Source of the DNA: Flammula alnicola
Lineage: Eukaryota; Basidiomycota; Agaricomycetes; Agaricales; Strophariaceae
Assembly (NCBI GenBank): GCA_015499995.1
Contig: JADNRV010000101.1
Location: 62,001 to 126,000, forward strand
Reading direction: 5' to 3'
Length of the DNA stretch: 64,000 nucleotides
Positions 49,738 to 60,126 of this stretch are shown piece after piece; the first letter of the stretch is position 1; each line of letters starts with the position of its first letter. A program made the position numbers and the translations under genes. Under the pieces are notes generated by a model. The model made no database searches. It saw only the letters and a program-made list of their open reading frames with translations, and was not told the origin of the DNA.

Positions 49738-50941
49738 TACATTTGTGTCTGTGGTTGTTATTCGATGTCGTCACAGCACCGTGGATGGCATTTCTGTCGC
49801 CAGTGCTGACGACTGCAGCACACTGAGGGTGGAATGGGACGTAGTGATTGTTGTGGGGAACACATACGTATGATTGTTATTGTTGGAGATGGACACTTCG
49901 CCACCCATGAAATTCCCGCTACCCATGCTGAGTATCGCCCCGGAGGGCGATGGAGGCCAGAAGGATTGCCCCTCGTAATAGTCTGGATACATCCCCATTA
50001 CCTGGAATGAGTCGTGCGAGGGAGGTTCCGATCCGTAGGAAGAGAGGTGGCTGCGATGTGGAGGATAAAGCGGGGCTTGTGACGCTATCGGTATATTCTG
50101 TGCACCCGCTTGCGGTGTGGTAGTATTCGGTGATGCGGTCTTTTTGCCGTCCGTTTGAGCGCCATACACGTCTGGCGTACGTAGCTTACCGCCGTCCATC
50201 AAACAATCCGAAATCTCGCCTTGTTTCCTCAATACCTGCGACAGAATGTCGTTTATAACTAGATGAGATGAGACCTTGTCCGCTCATTGTTAATTCACAA
50301 AATGCGTAGAGGATTCAGAGTATACGAACATACCTCAAACTTTCTGATGCAAGCAGCCAACCGCTGGCGATATTCTTGGATCTTTCCTGCATCGCTTACG
50401 CTGAACAAAATTCGGAGGAACCGATTGCGAGATACTTGAACCTCGACAAAATGTTGAATCGAGTCCAAGGTCCTATGGGATTATGAGTATCTTCTCGCTC
50501 GGGGTGAGACGAGCTCTTACGACACAAGGTCGTCCATGACATCTGTAAGCTCCGAAGGGGGCCAACGGTCCTTGTTTGAGGAGACTTGATATGACCGCCA
50601 GAAAGCGGCTATAAGAAAAGCTGCGTCTTCGGCCAACTGATGAAATTCTGTTTTGTTGCCTGTGGCCGCCTGCCCAGATAGATGTATCAGCATGTAGAGC
50701 GGATACTCAAACTATCCAGCTAAATATTGTGCTGCATTTCACAGACCTGGATCGCCACGATAATCTGCAACGTTGCCCCAGCGGCTTGTCTTATATATGG
50801 CGCTGGCGTGACACTTGCGGCTTCGTGAACAAGGGTGAGGAGCACTGTTCCACCTTGGAGTGATGCCTCCCGCCAGTCTGCGGTCTGAGTCTTCTTTTCT
50901 TTGCGACTTTTTGTCGCTGTCGTTGTTAATTTAGGTTCCAT
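49738..50941 (-). CDS. Helical/motif family member with two terminal motifs (copy I)
   Basis: Start ATG 50941 (MEPKLTTTATKSRKEKK). The body follows copy A closely: WREASLQGGTVLLTLVHEAA, QAAGATLQIIVAIQ, then exon 2 and exon 3 equivalents (50.68-50.52, 50.47-50.34 kb). The last long exon runs from about 50270 with a Pro/Ser linker and SMGSGNFMGGEVSISNNNN. Read through, that frame stops at 49771. Directly beyond, in another frame, 49813-49751 encodes a second motif-like stretch, STGDRNAIHGAVTTSNNNH, close in DNA to the motif of copy C. The family donor after motif 1 (CGTACGT) has changed to CATACGT here, so the second motif may no longer be spliced on. The promoter matches that of copy F. Confidence 0.7.
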
Positions 50942-50969
50942 CATGTGAGCGGTAGAAAGGAATAGATGT

Positions 50970-51500
50970 TGGTCGCGATTAAGCAAGCAACCGACTCTGG
51001 AAAGGGCGGACCGCATTTTAGCGAGGGGGAGGGCTATCAACGAGGAACCCAGGTGTTGGTGGTTCTTGGTGCTGGCTCAGGTTGTCATCATCGGAAACCA
51101 GGTATATATGGTATGGGAGGGTCCATGAGACGCATAAGTCCATCTGATTAAACCCTTTCATGCGTCTGGTATAGCAACCTGACAAGTCAGTCAGAAAGGT
51201 TGAACTGCGTTATAACGCTTTTCAAACCTGAAGAGAAATCGGGAACAGCACCGAGAACCTCCTGATCAGAGAACTCCGACGGGCAGCTAAATGATAAGCA
51301 AGCCGGAATCTTGGAGAAATCTGGTCGTTTGACTAAGGGATGCCCACCAATCTATTAATATGCCGGAATGAATCCTGTTTTGAGGGTGGTCGTCAATCGT
51401 GCAATCAGATGCAATCTATCTTGCAAATGCTTTCTGGACTGATTCTAGAAGTCTGAAGACCGACTAAAGACCCGAAATAATTCCGTCTACCTCATTTCTC
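50970..51500. repeat. Inverted copy of the copy F upstream region
   Basis: Reverse complement is similar to 28640-28800 joined to 29240-29587. It includes ATGCGTCTCATGGACCCTC and CCGA.GATGACAACCT.AGCCAG.ACCAAGAA, and farther out CGGTCTTCAGACTTCTAG. It gives copy I an F-type promoter. The junction with the next fragment lies near 51500. Confidence 0.75.
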
Positions 51501-52075
51501 ATGGCTCTCCGTAAATCCACGCATGTTTCTCTTCCGATGCAAAATGTATGAATGACTTGGCTATAACGGATTCGACTTTGAAAAAGACTGACCGATTGTA
51601 ACAGGAAATTGTTGGTGATTGTCGACGGATGAATCCTCTACAAGATACTATTCTTAGTTTTTGCAAAGGGCGACGCTCAGTACCAAGCGGAGGTTCGCAC
51701 CAGAGCTGACTTGGTACCAGAAATGTGAGCAATGCTTGTATCAGGGGAATTGCTGCAGGCATTATATCCGTTGCGGGCTCCGTGAGGCCCAGGAGATGGT
51801 CCGTGCAGCCTGGGGTCGTCTCGCACTGGTCGTAAGTAGCCTCTGCCCCGGCTGCCGAGGTGGGCAGTACGGATATTTATCCCGCCCCGGTGAGATAAGA
51901 CAAACCGCACATACGCCATCTGTTGGGTCATCGGGCACCTGCATGCGCTGCTCGAGCGGGGGGAAGGAGGGCATTGTGGAAGGAACCTCTCGGCTGCGAA
52001 GCCCGTCCCGAGTCTCAAGGGGTATGTATGTTCGATTGGACATGGAAGACGGCGGCATAGCAATGCCCTGCTAGT
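51500..52075 (-). pseudogene. Fragment of the PLWIPEPN-family gene
   Basis: 51520-51790 is similar to 47860-48100. Both have GATGCAAAATGTATGAATGACTTGG, AAAAAGACTGACCGATTGTAACAGG and ATGAATCCTCTACAAGATA, then CGCACCAGAGCTGA. Only the internal exon-intron segment is present; neither the WIPEPN core nor the C-terminal motif exon is found. Downstream to 52075 the similarity fades. Not expected to be functional. Confidence 0.65.
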
Positions 52076-52329
52076 CTGTATAGAAATACTTGTCAGGGGA
52101 GGGGTACCACCCTGAATAGAGGCCTTCATGGCGTACCATTTTGCACTGGGTTGGCCCTCTATAAATACGTACGTACACATGGCCGTTAAAATATGATAGA
52201 TGAGAGAAAACAAATGAACGAACCCAGGTATGCTCGACTGCGTGATGATAATCATGTTCGCGCATTTCGCTGGAGCCTGTGTTTACACATCAGCAGTCAT
52301 TCACAGGGAAACAACGAACACGGAACTGC

Positions 52330-52418
52330 TCGCTGAGGGAATCAGAAAACTCCTTCCCAGTACCTCGCCGCCCAATGTGCTTCTTAGCGGCCTTCATCTC
52401 ATGCATTATGACTGCCCA
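52330..52418 (+). pseudogene. Possible methionyl-tRNA synthetase-like remnant at the element edge
   Basis: The frame reads NVLLSGLHLMHYDCP and matches DVRFLAGTGMHYDCP at 60.13-60.17 kb (minus), including an 18-bp identical stretch (CATGCATTATGACTGCCC). It is cut at 52418 by the long-inverted-repeat element. See the entry at 60127. Confidence 0.4.
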
Positions 52419-53167
52419 GGTGCACATTTATTCCCGCGCGCGCCAAATCGGTTTGCGCGCGCCCGCGAGACCTCAATCTTTTAAAATCAGGATTCCCTCC
52501 GGAAAATTAGTTCAGGCAGTCTACTATACCTTGCCTAGGTACATTTTATACTCAGAAAGTATGCATTCTTCTGCCAATTTAACGAGTTATATGTTCCTCA
52601 ACGTCTGGCAATCAGCGGGTGTGGAGCTCGACTTGAAGCTACTAGTACGCTCGGACTTTATACATACAACTCTATTCACAGTTGTCCTATTTCAACTCAA
52701 ATTTGAGATGGTGCATTATCAAATTCTAAGTCAAACCTCAACTGAGAGGCTGAATCAACAAGATATGAGGGATAGAAGTTTAGCCCGAGCTTCACTTCAA
52801 TGGCAGCTACGGAAAAACATGACCCAGGTCAAGCTATTAGATGTAGAAATAAAATTTCAATTGATTATTCCTTATCCAATTGGAGTGAATTTATGCTACT
52901 GTGATGCACCGAAGAAGAACAGAAGAGTAGGGGAAACCATGACTGACATTATAATTTATAGAATGCAGATTTTCGATATATGAGGGCAAACATTCTCCTC
53001 GGTAAGGTTACCAATGGCCCATTTTTAGTAATACAGAAAGCAACAAGCAAAGTGGGAAGACCAGCAGCATTTCAATAGGTTAATGGTTGATTGACAGTGC
53101 ATAATGCAGCATAAAACAGATGCGGTCACTTGTTTCTGTTGTAAGAAAGGAGCAAAATAGGTTTACA

Positions 53168-53175
53168 TCTGTCTA
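53168..53175. repeat. Target-site duplication, left (TCTGTCTA)
   Basis: The 8-bp word directly before the hAT terminal repeat; repeated exactly at 57261-57268. Confidence 0.93.
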
Positions 53176-56100
53176 TAGTGTTTTGAAGTCCGGTCCGGTC
53201 CGGTTTTTTGCCCTTGAGAGCCCTGGACCGAGACCGAGACCGGTCCTCATCTGCTGGAAAACTGCAAAAGACCGGACCGAACTGCAAAAGACCGGTCCAG
53301 AGCGGTCTTTTGCAGTCTTATGCGGTTACAAGACCGGTCTGAACCGGTTACGGTTGAGACCAGTCAGTAACCGGTCCTAGACCGGTCTTATGGGTAGCTT
53401 TGTAGTAGACTTCTATCCGACAACGAGTTATGTACACCAGGTGCTTCTATGCTTGTTTCTCTAATCTCTAATACAAGAAGGAAGGTATATAACTATTCAA
53501 ACTCACTAGCAATGGCATCCTGCTCCAATTCCTTATCCCATGTTGAACATTCGACATCCTCAGCGAGCATCTCCTCGAAATCGAAGAGGCCAATCTCCTC
53601 TACCTGTGCTGCAGTCCACGCGGCCATATCATAGAGATCAGGTCCCCATGCGGATTTCATAATCACGAGTTCTTCGAAAACTTTAGATCCGAGGCATGCC
53701 CGGCGATCTGTCGCAATTTGTTTGCTGCCCGAAAAAATCCGCTCGCATGGCACCGATGAAGCTTGAGATGGAAGTACGTCGAGTGCGATCCGCCCAAGCG
53801 TTGGGTATAATTGAGCATGGTTCTATGGAACTATGATGAGTGTCAAGTGATGAGTGATAGATATACGAGATGCTTACTTGCCACCATTCGACAATATCTG
53901 TATCTTTTTTCACCTCTCGTTGCATAGTACCAAGATAGCGACGGAGTTCAGATGCCCAGCCTTCCTCTGAATCATCCGAGAGCAGGCGTTCACGGTGCTT
54001 GTCAAATTCCGACAAGGGATGAGCCTCGTTACGACTTGCATCATCTTCGCCAGATGAGACGGCGATAGGAGCTGCAGATGGTCGGTTTTTATAGTAGAGT
54101 GCCATCTGTTGAATAGTTATTCATGCATTATTCGAGAGTCGAAATAACAGGATGACTTACAGTCCTCTCGACGATCTGTCTGGCTTCATCCTGCCAGTCC
54201 TTTGCGTTTGCATTTCCTGCCGCGATTTCAGCCGCCTTTTCCGCCGGACCACCCCAAGCGAGTTTGATGTAAGCGAGCTTGTAATACGGATGCAGGACTA
54301 TAATAACGGGTTTTATCAAGATGGACAGAACTGATTGGAATGAGATAAGATTCTTACCGAGCGCTAATACGAAACTGGGCTTCTCGTCAAGCCGAGAGTA
54401 ATACTTCCTGAGTTTCTCGAGGCCATCGGTGAGTGCATCCTTGTACAGGGCGTATTTTGGATCATCGCGCTTCTTCTCCCATGTTGATTGCAGCTCTTCG
54501 AGAGCAGGAAGCGCACGCCAGAGAGTTGGTTCCTTTTCAGCAGAGAAGTACTGCTGGATTCGATTTGAATCCTAACAGATCAATTAGCGGTTGTAAGTGA
54601 ATCGGAGGTCGATTTCACTTACCGCGAGTATGTCGCATGCATCAACAACCCTCACCCAATCTTGACCCCCCAGCTTGAAAGCGGACCATGGTATGTGCTT
54701 CACAATGCGGTTATCACGCCGCAATGTGGTGATAGGACCAAAAAGCTCGTCTGCGGAGGTTAGGAATAATGCGATAGACTGTGTTCAATTGTATCAATAA
54801 CATAACTAGAATTCAATAAAAGGCAGACTTACCGGGCGAAGCTTGTTCGCAGTGTCGAGCATTTTGAAGGCGGTTCCCCATCGAATGTTGCTATGCAAGG
54901 GAATCTTCACGGCTTCAGAACGTCCACATCGAATTTGAGTGCTATGAAAATACTCAATACGCTGTCCAGATGCTTGAATCTATGGGCGATCCACGGATAA
55001 TGTCAGACAAGACTTTGGAAGAGTTGTAGGTGTAATCACTCACCTTGATAGCAAGCGTACGGATGGCCGCGATCACGTCAAGAGAGCCGCCCAAAACACG
55101 GTTGTCATCTTTGGTCGGATCGTATTCCCAGATTGCGGTCGCGTTTGCGACAGCTGCAATCTTTGTGATGTGGGCCATAACGTCAACGTTCCCGAGATTG
55201 ATTACATGACCCAGACAACTGGTAAGATGGGTGTTCTGCGCTTCAGCAATGGGAAAATGAGAAAGATATAATAAATGAACTTACGGTAATTGCTGTTCGT
55301 CGCTATCCCACTCAAGCCCTCGCCGTACGTGGACATCTTCGATAGTTTTGCAAGTCGTATTGTTGTTGCCGGTGTTATCTAGTGTCGCTGTGTAGAGCTG
55401 TCCGATGACGTGGGAATGTTAGATAAATCGTAGGGAGATAAGTCGACATGCCTTTGATCCCGTTTTGTCCATGATCCCCACGCGATCAAGCAATCCGACC
55501 GCATATCTCCCTAGATTCTCACCACTGTGTGTACCAGATAAAGCCTTGAAGCCAATGACAGCAGCTTTCATCTTCCAGTTCCCTTCCTTTACTTTGATCC
55601 AGTGTGCTGACATTCCCTGATATCCCTGCTTCGTTGTATCCGCCGACCAACCATCTTCTGTTATCGATACCTTTCCTGGAGCCGCCTGGTCAAGTACATC
55701 GTGAGCGTGTTTGGATTCTTTTGCAATGGAAAGTTGCTCACGATTATCTCTTCCTTTAGCTTCTTCATGTGCTTCACAAATTCATTGTGAAGATGCACCT
55801 TCACGTCATGCGAACTGGGAAGGTCAGACGTAGTTGATTTTGGTCTCATAGATACCAGTGCGTTGCGAAATGCAAGGTTGTCAGCAAGCGCGAGGGGCTA
55901 TAGGTGCGTCTCGTCAATTCCTTGATTCTGATAACGTGTACTAATGACTTACTTGATTATTAGTCGCGATAAGCTTCGTCACTGCGTGAAGGGTGCCCGC
56001 CCTCGTGAATTCGCGTGGCCCTGTCACGGTCTTAAAGTCCAGCTGCTGCTGCCGCTGCTTCTTTGTCAATCGACCCCTTGCTGCCGCCTCTTTCTCTTCT

Positions 56101-57260
56101 TCCATTACTCTCCAAATTGGACGTGGAATGGCCCAATGATTGATTGGTACGTTTGCCTTGTCGCACTTTTCCTTGTAAAGTTTGTAGTGTTGACGAATGT
56201 GTAGGCGGCATGATGAGTTTCCTCCTTTGTGGAAAGCTTTGCGCTTCCCATTCAATTTGATAAACTGGTCGTCATCCCTCGAATTATGGTAAGATATAGT
56301 TGTTCGAATATCATCTATAACGACTTACTTGCACGGATAGCACCACCTCCCTTTCTCTGTGACGAACTTGTCATTCGCTAACTTGAACCTGACAGTGACT
56401 TTATCGGACATGATCTCGAGGAGGTCGCGGGTTAAGTCCTTCTTCACAGGCAATTCTTCAAGGTCATCTCCACGTTGGTGGTCATTGAGACCGTCGTCCT
56501 AAAATTTAGTGAGCATTATCCTCTTTGCATAATAATCAATGCAAACATCTTCGTCAGGAGCCGGCTCGTCACCATCCCCTTCAGCTTCGACCTCTTCTAC
56601 TTCCTTCTCGGGCAGTTCAACATCGTCTTCAACCACCTCAACCTCACTCTCACCCTGCAAGTCTTCTGAGTCCTCGTCACGTCGCCGCCGCTTACAAGCC
56701 TTCCTCTTCTTTGCTTTGGGTTCAGAGTCCTCAGAGGCGGACTCTTCCTCTTCCTCGTCGCTGCTGGCATCTCGTTTTTTCTTGTTGTTGGATTTGCTGG
56801 ACTTCCTCGGACGTGGCTTGGGTTTAGGCTCGCGAACTCTCGGTGGGATGCCCTTCGCAGCAGTCCGAGTAATGAGAGCCATAAAAGGTAGAGCGGTTGC
56901 TATATAAAAATTTCAATGTTCGTGGCGCAATGTGCGGTGTGTGGTGTTTGTCAAAGCATCATTTCGAGTCACACTGTAATTGGTTATTCGTTGTAAGTTT
57001 AGCTTATTTCGTAGGTACTTCAATAATTGTAAATGGTATTTTGAACTTGTAAAAGTCCCAACTGTTTGGGGGTTAAAAGACCGGTTAAGACCGATAAGAC
57101 CGGTTTTTGCTCGGTCTGCAATTTTTTGAAATGACGACAGACCGAAGACCGGACCGCGGTTGCGGTCTTGACCGGTCCTGATACTTTGCGGTCCTGATTG
57201 GTTAAGGTCCGGTCTGGTCTCGGTTTTTTTCCAGTCCTGTAACTGGACTTCAAAACACTA
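53176..57260 (-). mobile_element. hAT-superfamily DNA transposon, apparently complete
   Basis: 4085 bp bounded by 16-bp perfect inverted repeats TAGTGTTTTGAAGTCC (53176-53191 and 57245-57260) and an exact 8-bp target duplication, TCTGTCTA, as expected for hAT. Both subterminal regions (53190-53395, 57075-57235) are packed with ACCGGTC/GGACCG words, probable transposase binding sites. It encodes one spliced transposase on the minus strand. Confidence 0.95.
53493..56882 (-). CDS. hAT transposase (BED finger and C-terminal dimerisation domain)
   Basis: Spliced minus-strand gene from ATG 56882. The N-terminal 130 residues are Lys/Arg- and Glu/Asp-rich (nuclear-localisation type KAKKRKACKRRRR). 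The BED-like finger has WCYPC, and after an intron SSCRLHIRQHY. The core includes STTSDLPSSHDVKVHLHNEF, KVSITEDGWSADTTKQGYQG, LSGTHSGENLGRYAVGLLDR, CLGHVINLGNV and IPLHSNIRWGTAFKML. The hAT C-terminus has SSVPCERIFSGSKQIATDRR and ELVIMKSAWG, stop near 53493. I count about ten introns. One joins AAG and CTC across 55398-55451 with a GC donor (GCATGT). I found no stop or frameshift in the exons checked, so it may be active. Confidence 0.88.
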
Positions 57261-57268
57261 TCTGTCTA
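57261..57268. repeat. Target-site duplication, right (TCTGTCTA)
   Basis: Exact partner of 53168-53175. Confidence 0.93.
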
Positions 57269-57574
57269 GCTCTCTCAAAATACCATTATGCGATTAGCTT
57301 TGGAGCTTTTTAGAGCAAACCATGGATAAAGTTGAATGTATGAATCTAAGCCTTGTTTCAAGTAGAGCACACCGGAATTAGATGCTGTCGGAATCCCGGC
57401 CCGCTGATTGCCAGACGTTGAGGAACATATAACTCGTCCAATGATGGTACGGGCGTTAGAAATTCACACCGGCTCTTTTTTATAGCAAAAGCGGAACGTC
57501 TGGCGATGCTAAATCGGCCAGACGTCCTCGGAAATTTTTATTACGCAGACATTTTGAGAGGTACGGCTACGGCT

Positions 57575-57695
57575 AAGAGCCAAATAGACGAACATGCGTA
57601 ACAAAGAGCCAAACAGACGAACATTCCTAACAAAGAGCCAAATAGATGAACATTCCTAACAAAGAGCCAAATAGACGAACATGCCAAACAAAGAG
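57575..57695. repeat. 29-bp tandem repeat, four units
   Basis: Unit AACAAAGAGCCAAATAGACG followed by AACATTCCT, with minor changes among units. Lies inside the segment that interrupts the right arm of the long-inverted-repeat element. Confidence 0.8.
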
Positions 57696-58362
57696 TGCCT
57701 GCGGAAACTCCTCGATGAAGTGGGTGAAATGGTGTTTGGGACTATGCAGTGTGTTCATCTAAGGTGGTTGGGAATATTTCCACTATGACGTCGTCATGGT
57801 AAACGTGAAGAATACGGATTCGAAAGCGGGTGGTCTCGTTGTTCCATCGCGTGAGGTTCCGAAAGGTGTTGTTGCTGAGGATGTAGCGGCAGTTTTGCAT
57901 AGCGAGGAGTTGACTCGGTATGAGGTGTGGGAGGGTGGGTAGCGTGAAAAGCAGTGTGAATTTGTGAGCGTACGATGGGGGAAGATTTGTCTGAGCGCTT
58001 GCTCAGACGAAATCTGAGGGCAGTCTTTTATAAGTCTCGAATGTTAGACATGGCCGCCGCTGGGAGCAGATCGTCAGTGAACAGTTGAGCTGTGAGATGT
58101 GCGTGTGCTGAGACATGCACGAGACATGCAGGCCTATCCATCGTTCTGTTGCCCGTTTGTTGCCATTCATTGGACTAGAGTAAACTAGTTTAAACGCGAT
58201 AAATTGGCAGAAGAATGCATACTTTCTGATTATAAAATGTACCTAGGCAAGGTATAGTAGACTGCCTGAACTAATTTTCCGGAGGGAATCCTGATTTTAC
58301 AAGATTGAGGTCTCGCGGGCGCGCGCAAACCGATTTGGCGCGCGCGGGAATAAATGTGCACC

Positions 58363-59177
58363 CGGTAAAGATGCTTAGTGCGGGGTGTGTGTGAACTACT
58401 AGATAATCAAGTAGTCGCTTTCAATAGACTTGTAAGGTCTATTAAAGAGATACTATCAAATCCGACTTGCTTCACTATTAATAACTACTTTACTACACTC
58501 AAACACCCAAATCAATTTTTAGTTGACTTAGTTCGTCCAAGGGGAGGATAATAGTTTTATAATATCGATACCTGATAGTAGGTGCGCGATAAAAGAGGGT
58601 GTTTAACTATGTAACGGCTTAAGCAAGGCCTTAGGCGCGTTTATAGTTAATGGGTCGTTTTAAGTCCAATAGACTTGTGTAAATTCTGGTCTGGTACTCG
58701 GAAACTAGTGCTCTATGCACAAACTGCTAACTGATCTTGCTTTGTCTTGTTCTCCAATTGAGAAGATGGCTCTATGCCCTTTAACTTGTCTTTACTTGTC
58801 TCAAAAACTATACTTGTGGAAAGAGGCGCGCAGATGTCTTATCCGCCGACACTACAGTCCCTTAACAATGGCCAGAGGCGCGTAGACGCTTTGTCTACCA
58901 ACACTACAGTCCAGGTCCCCAGATGTCCTTTGACAAAGGGTAGGTTTTGAACAAGTCACTTAGACAGGTTCCTTGGCTTATAACTCTCTTTACTTGTCTT
59001 GGCGAATCACTTAGACACGCGTTCTCGTCTTAACAGTTCGTTTATATCGTTACTTGGTTTCTTTTTATATTATGGGACTCTCGCTTTGAAGCTACTTGGT
59101 ACTTAGAGGTGAAACACTTAAGATATAACTCTTAAGCGCTTGTATCTCGTGGGTGGTAAATTGCTTGTATTCTATGG
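58363..59177. other. Transposon-like non-coding sequence
   Basis: AT-rich, no long frame. Recurrent ACTTGTCTTTACTTGTCT and GAGGCGCGTAGACG/GAGGCGCGCAGATG words suggest repeat-derived DNA. The first 40 bases may be the continuation of the decayed synthetase fragment that also appears at 60.1 kb. Confidence 0.4.
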
Positions 59178-60037
59178 TGTTACAGGGCGGCTTATATACT
59201 ACTGAGATGATATATTATTACATAGACACAATGACGAGAATATAGAGGTTTCATGGGCATTTGTGCGCGAGCGGCGGCCTTGTGGAGTACAGTTTCCGTG
59301 CACGTCCGCTCAATCATGCCTTTTTGATTGGATCGGGAGCTCAGATCGTCGTCGGCTCGGCTAACTTAAGCACCTAAGACTTACTCCTCCTCGACCGCGT
59401 GGTATACAGGCTCGTGACCTTTCGTTTTCATTGGTATCTTGTCTTGTCATTGGCTATCGACTGACCGGAGCATAGACGCGCTTACATCTCGTCGGAGACG
59501 CTCGGGCAATCCTCACCCGTTCTGTCTGTGATAATCCTCGTGATTAGGGTTGTAACCCTTCATCCTCCGTACCCGATACTCTGGTACTCTCGGCGTGCAT
59601 CTGGGATCTCGCTGTGTCGAGTTATGCACCCCGGAAATCTTCCTGTACCAAGTTATTACCCGATATGGTATGTGTTCCCAATTTGGTATCCCTTTGATCC
59701 GAGCTTTGATCGGCGTTGCTACAGGCGCGTCTATGGGCGTCTGCTTTACCCCGCTGCTCCACTGTCCTCGGTGCCTTCGGCAATGTCACGCGACCTGTCC
59801 TATAGTGTGCCTAGATGTCCGTTCTTTAATCTAGAGACCCGCGCCCTCGCTGTATAGGCCGGATGGTTAAGATATTACTGAAAGGCGCCTATTCCGTACA
59901 CTTCATTAGATGTATTGACTGTTATCTCAATAGTTACTAATGATAATGTCTTTATTAAACCGCGCATTCCTCGTTATCTTGCATAGTTTCCTCTAGTCCT
60001 TAGTAGTCTTGTCATTGTAATGTCCGGACTTGTAACA
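59178..60037. mobile_element. Possible solo LTR
   Basis: Begins TGTTACA and ends TGTAACA (7-bp inverted ends, TG..CA), 860 bp, no coding. Flanking 5-mers (TATGG, TTTAG) do not match, and no adjacent primer site or polypurine tract was recognised. This is a guess from the ends alone. Confidence 0.35.
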
Positions 60038-60126
60038 TTTAGACTACAGTATAAGCTTTACTAAGTGCTAAAAATAGCTCAGGTAAGGAGAATAGTAGTC
60101 CGTTCACAGCTAGCCGCTCGCGGTCT

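Larger units (their letters stand above)
52419..58362. mobile_element. Non-autonomous element with long terminal inverted repeats, host of the hAT insertion
   Basis: 52419-52577 is the inverted repeat of 58204-58362, almost identical over about 160 bp (GGTGCACATTTATTCCCGCG at the outer end). 52578-52616 continues as the inverted repeat of 57438-57400. The right arm is thus interrupted by about 765 bp (57439-58203). Without the hAT the element is about 1.85 kb and has no transposase. A 234-codon frame at 52279-52983 merely runs through the arm. No clean target duplication is visible at 52418/58363. The superfamily is unknown. Confidence 0.75.

Noticed and set aside
15468..50941. Idea that the helical genes are full MLKL-like kinases or NLRs
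   Set aside because: No kinase, NACHT or repeat domain follows; each protein ends shortly after the motif.
52279..52983. A 234-codon frame on the plus strand
   Set aside because: It runs from the flank through the inverted-repeat arm into element DNA and shows no domain; openness is incidental.
53190..53395. ACCGGTC-rich tract as a CRISPR-like or centromeric repeat
   Set aside because: It mirrors 57075-57235 within the exact hAT ends, so it is the transposon's subterminal region.
55661..55849. Apparent frameshift in the hAT transposase after KHMKKLKEEII
   Set aside because: A normal intron (GTGAGC..GACCAG) joins EEII to AAPGKVSITEDGW in frame.
59178..60037. Complete LTR retrotransposon at this site
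   Set aside because: Only TG..CA ends are seen, with no target duplication, primer site, polypurine tract or gag-pol; kept as a weak solo-LTR call.
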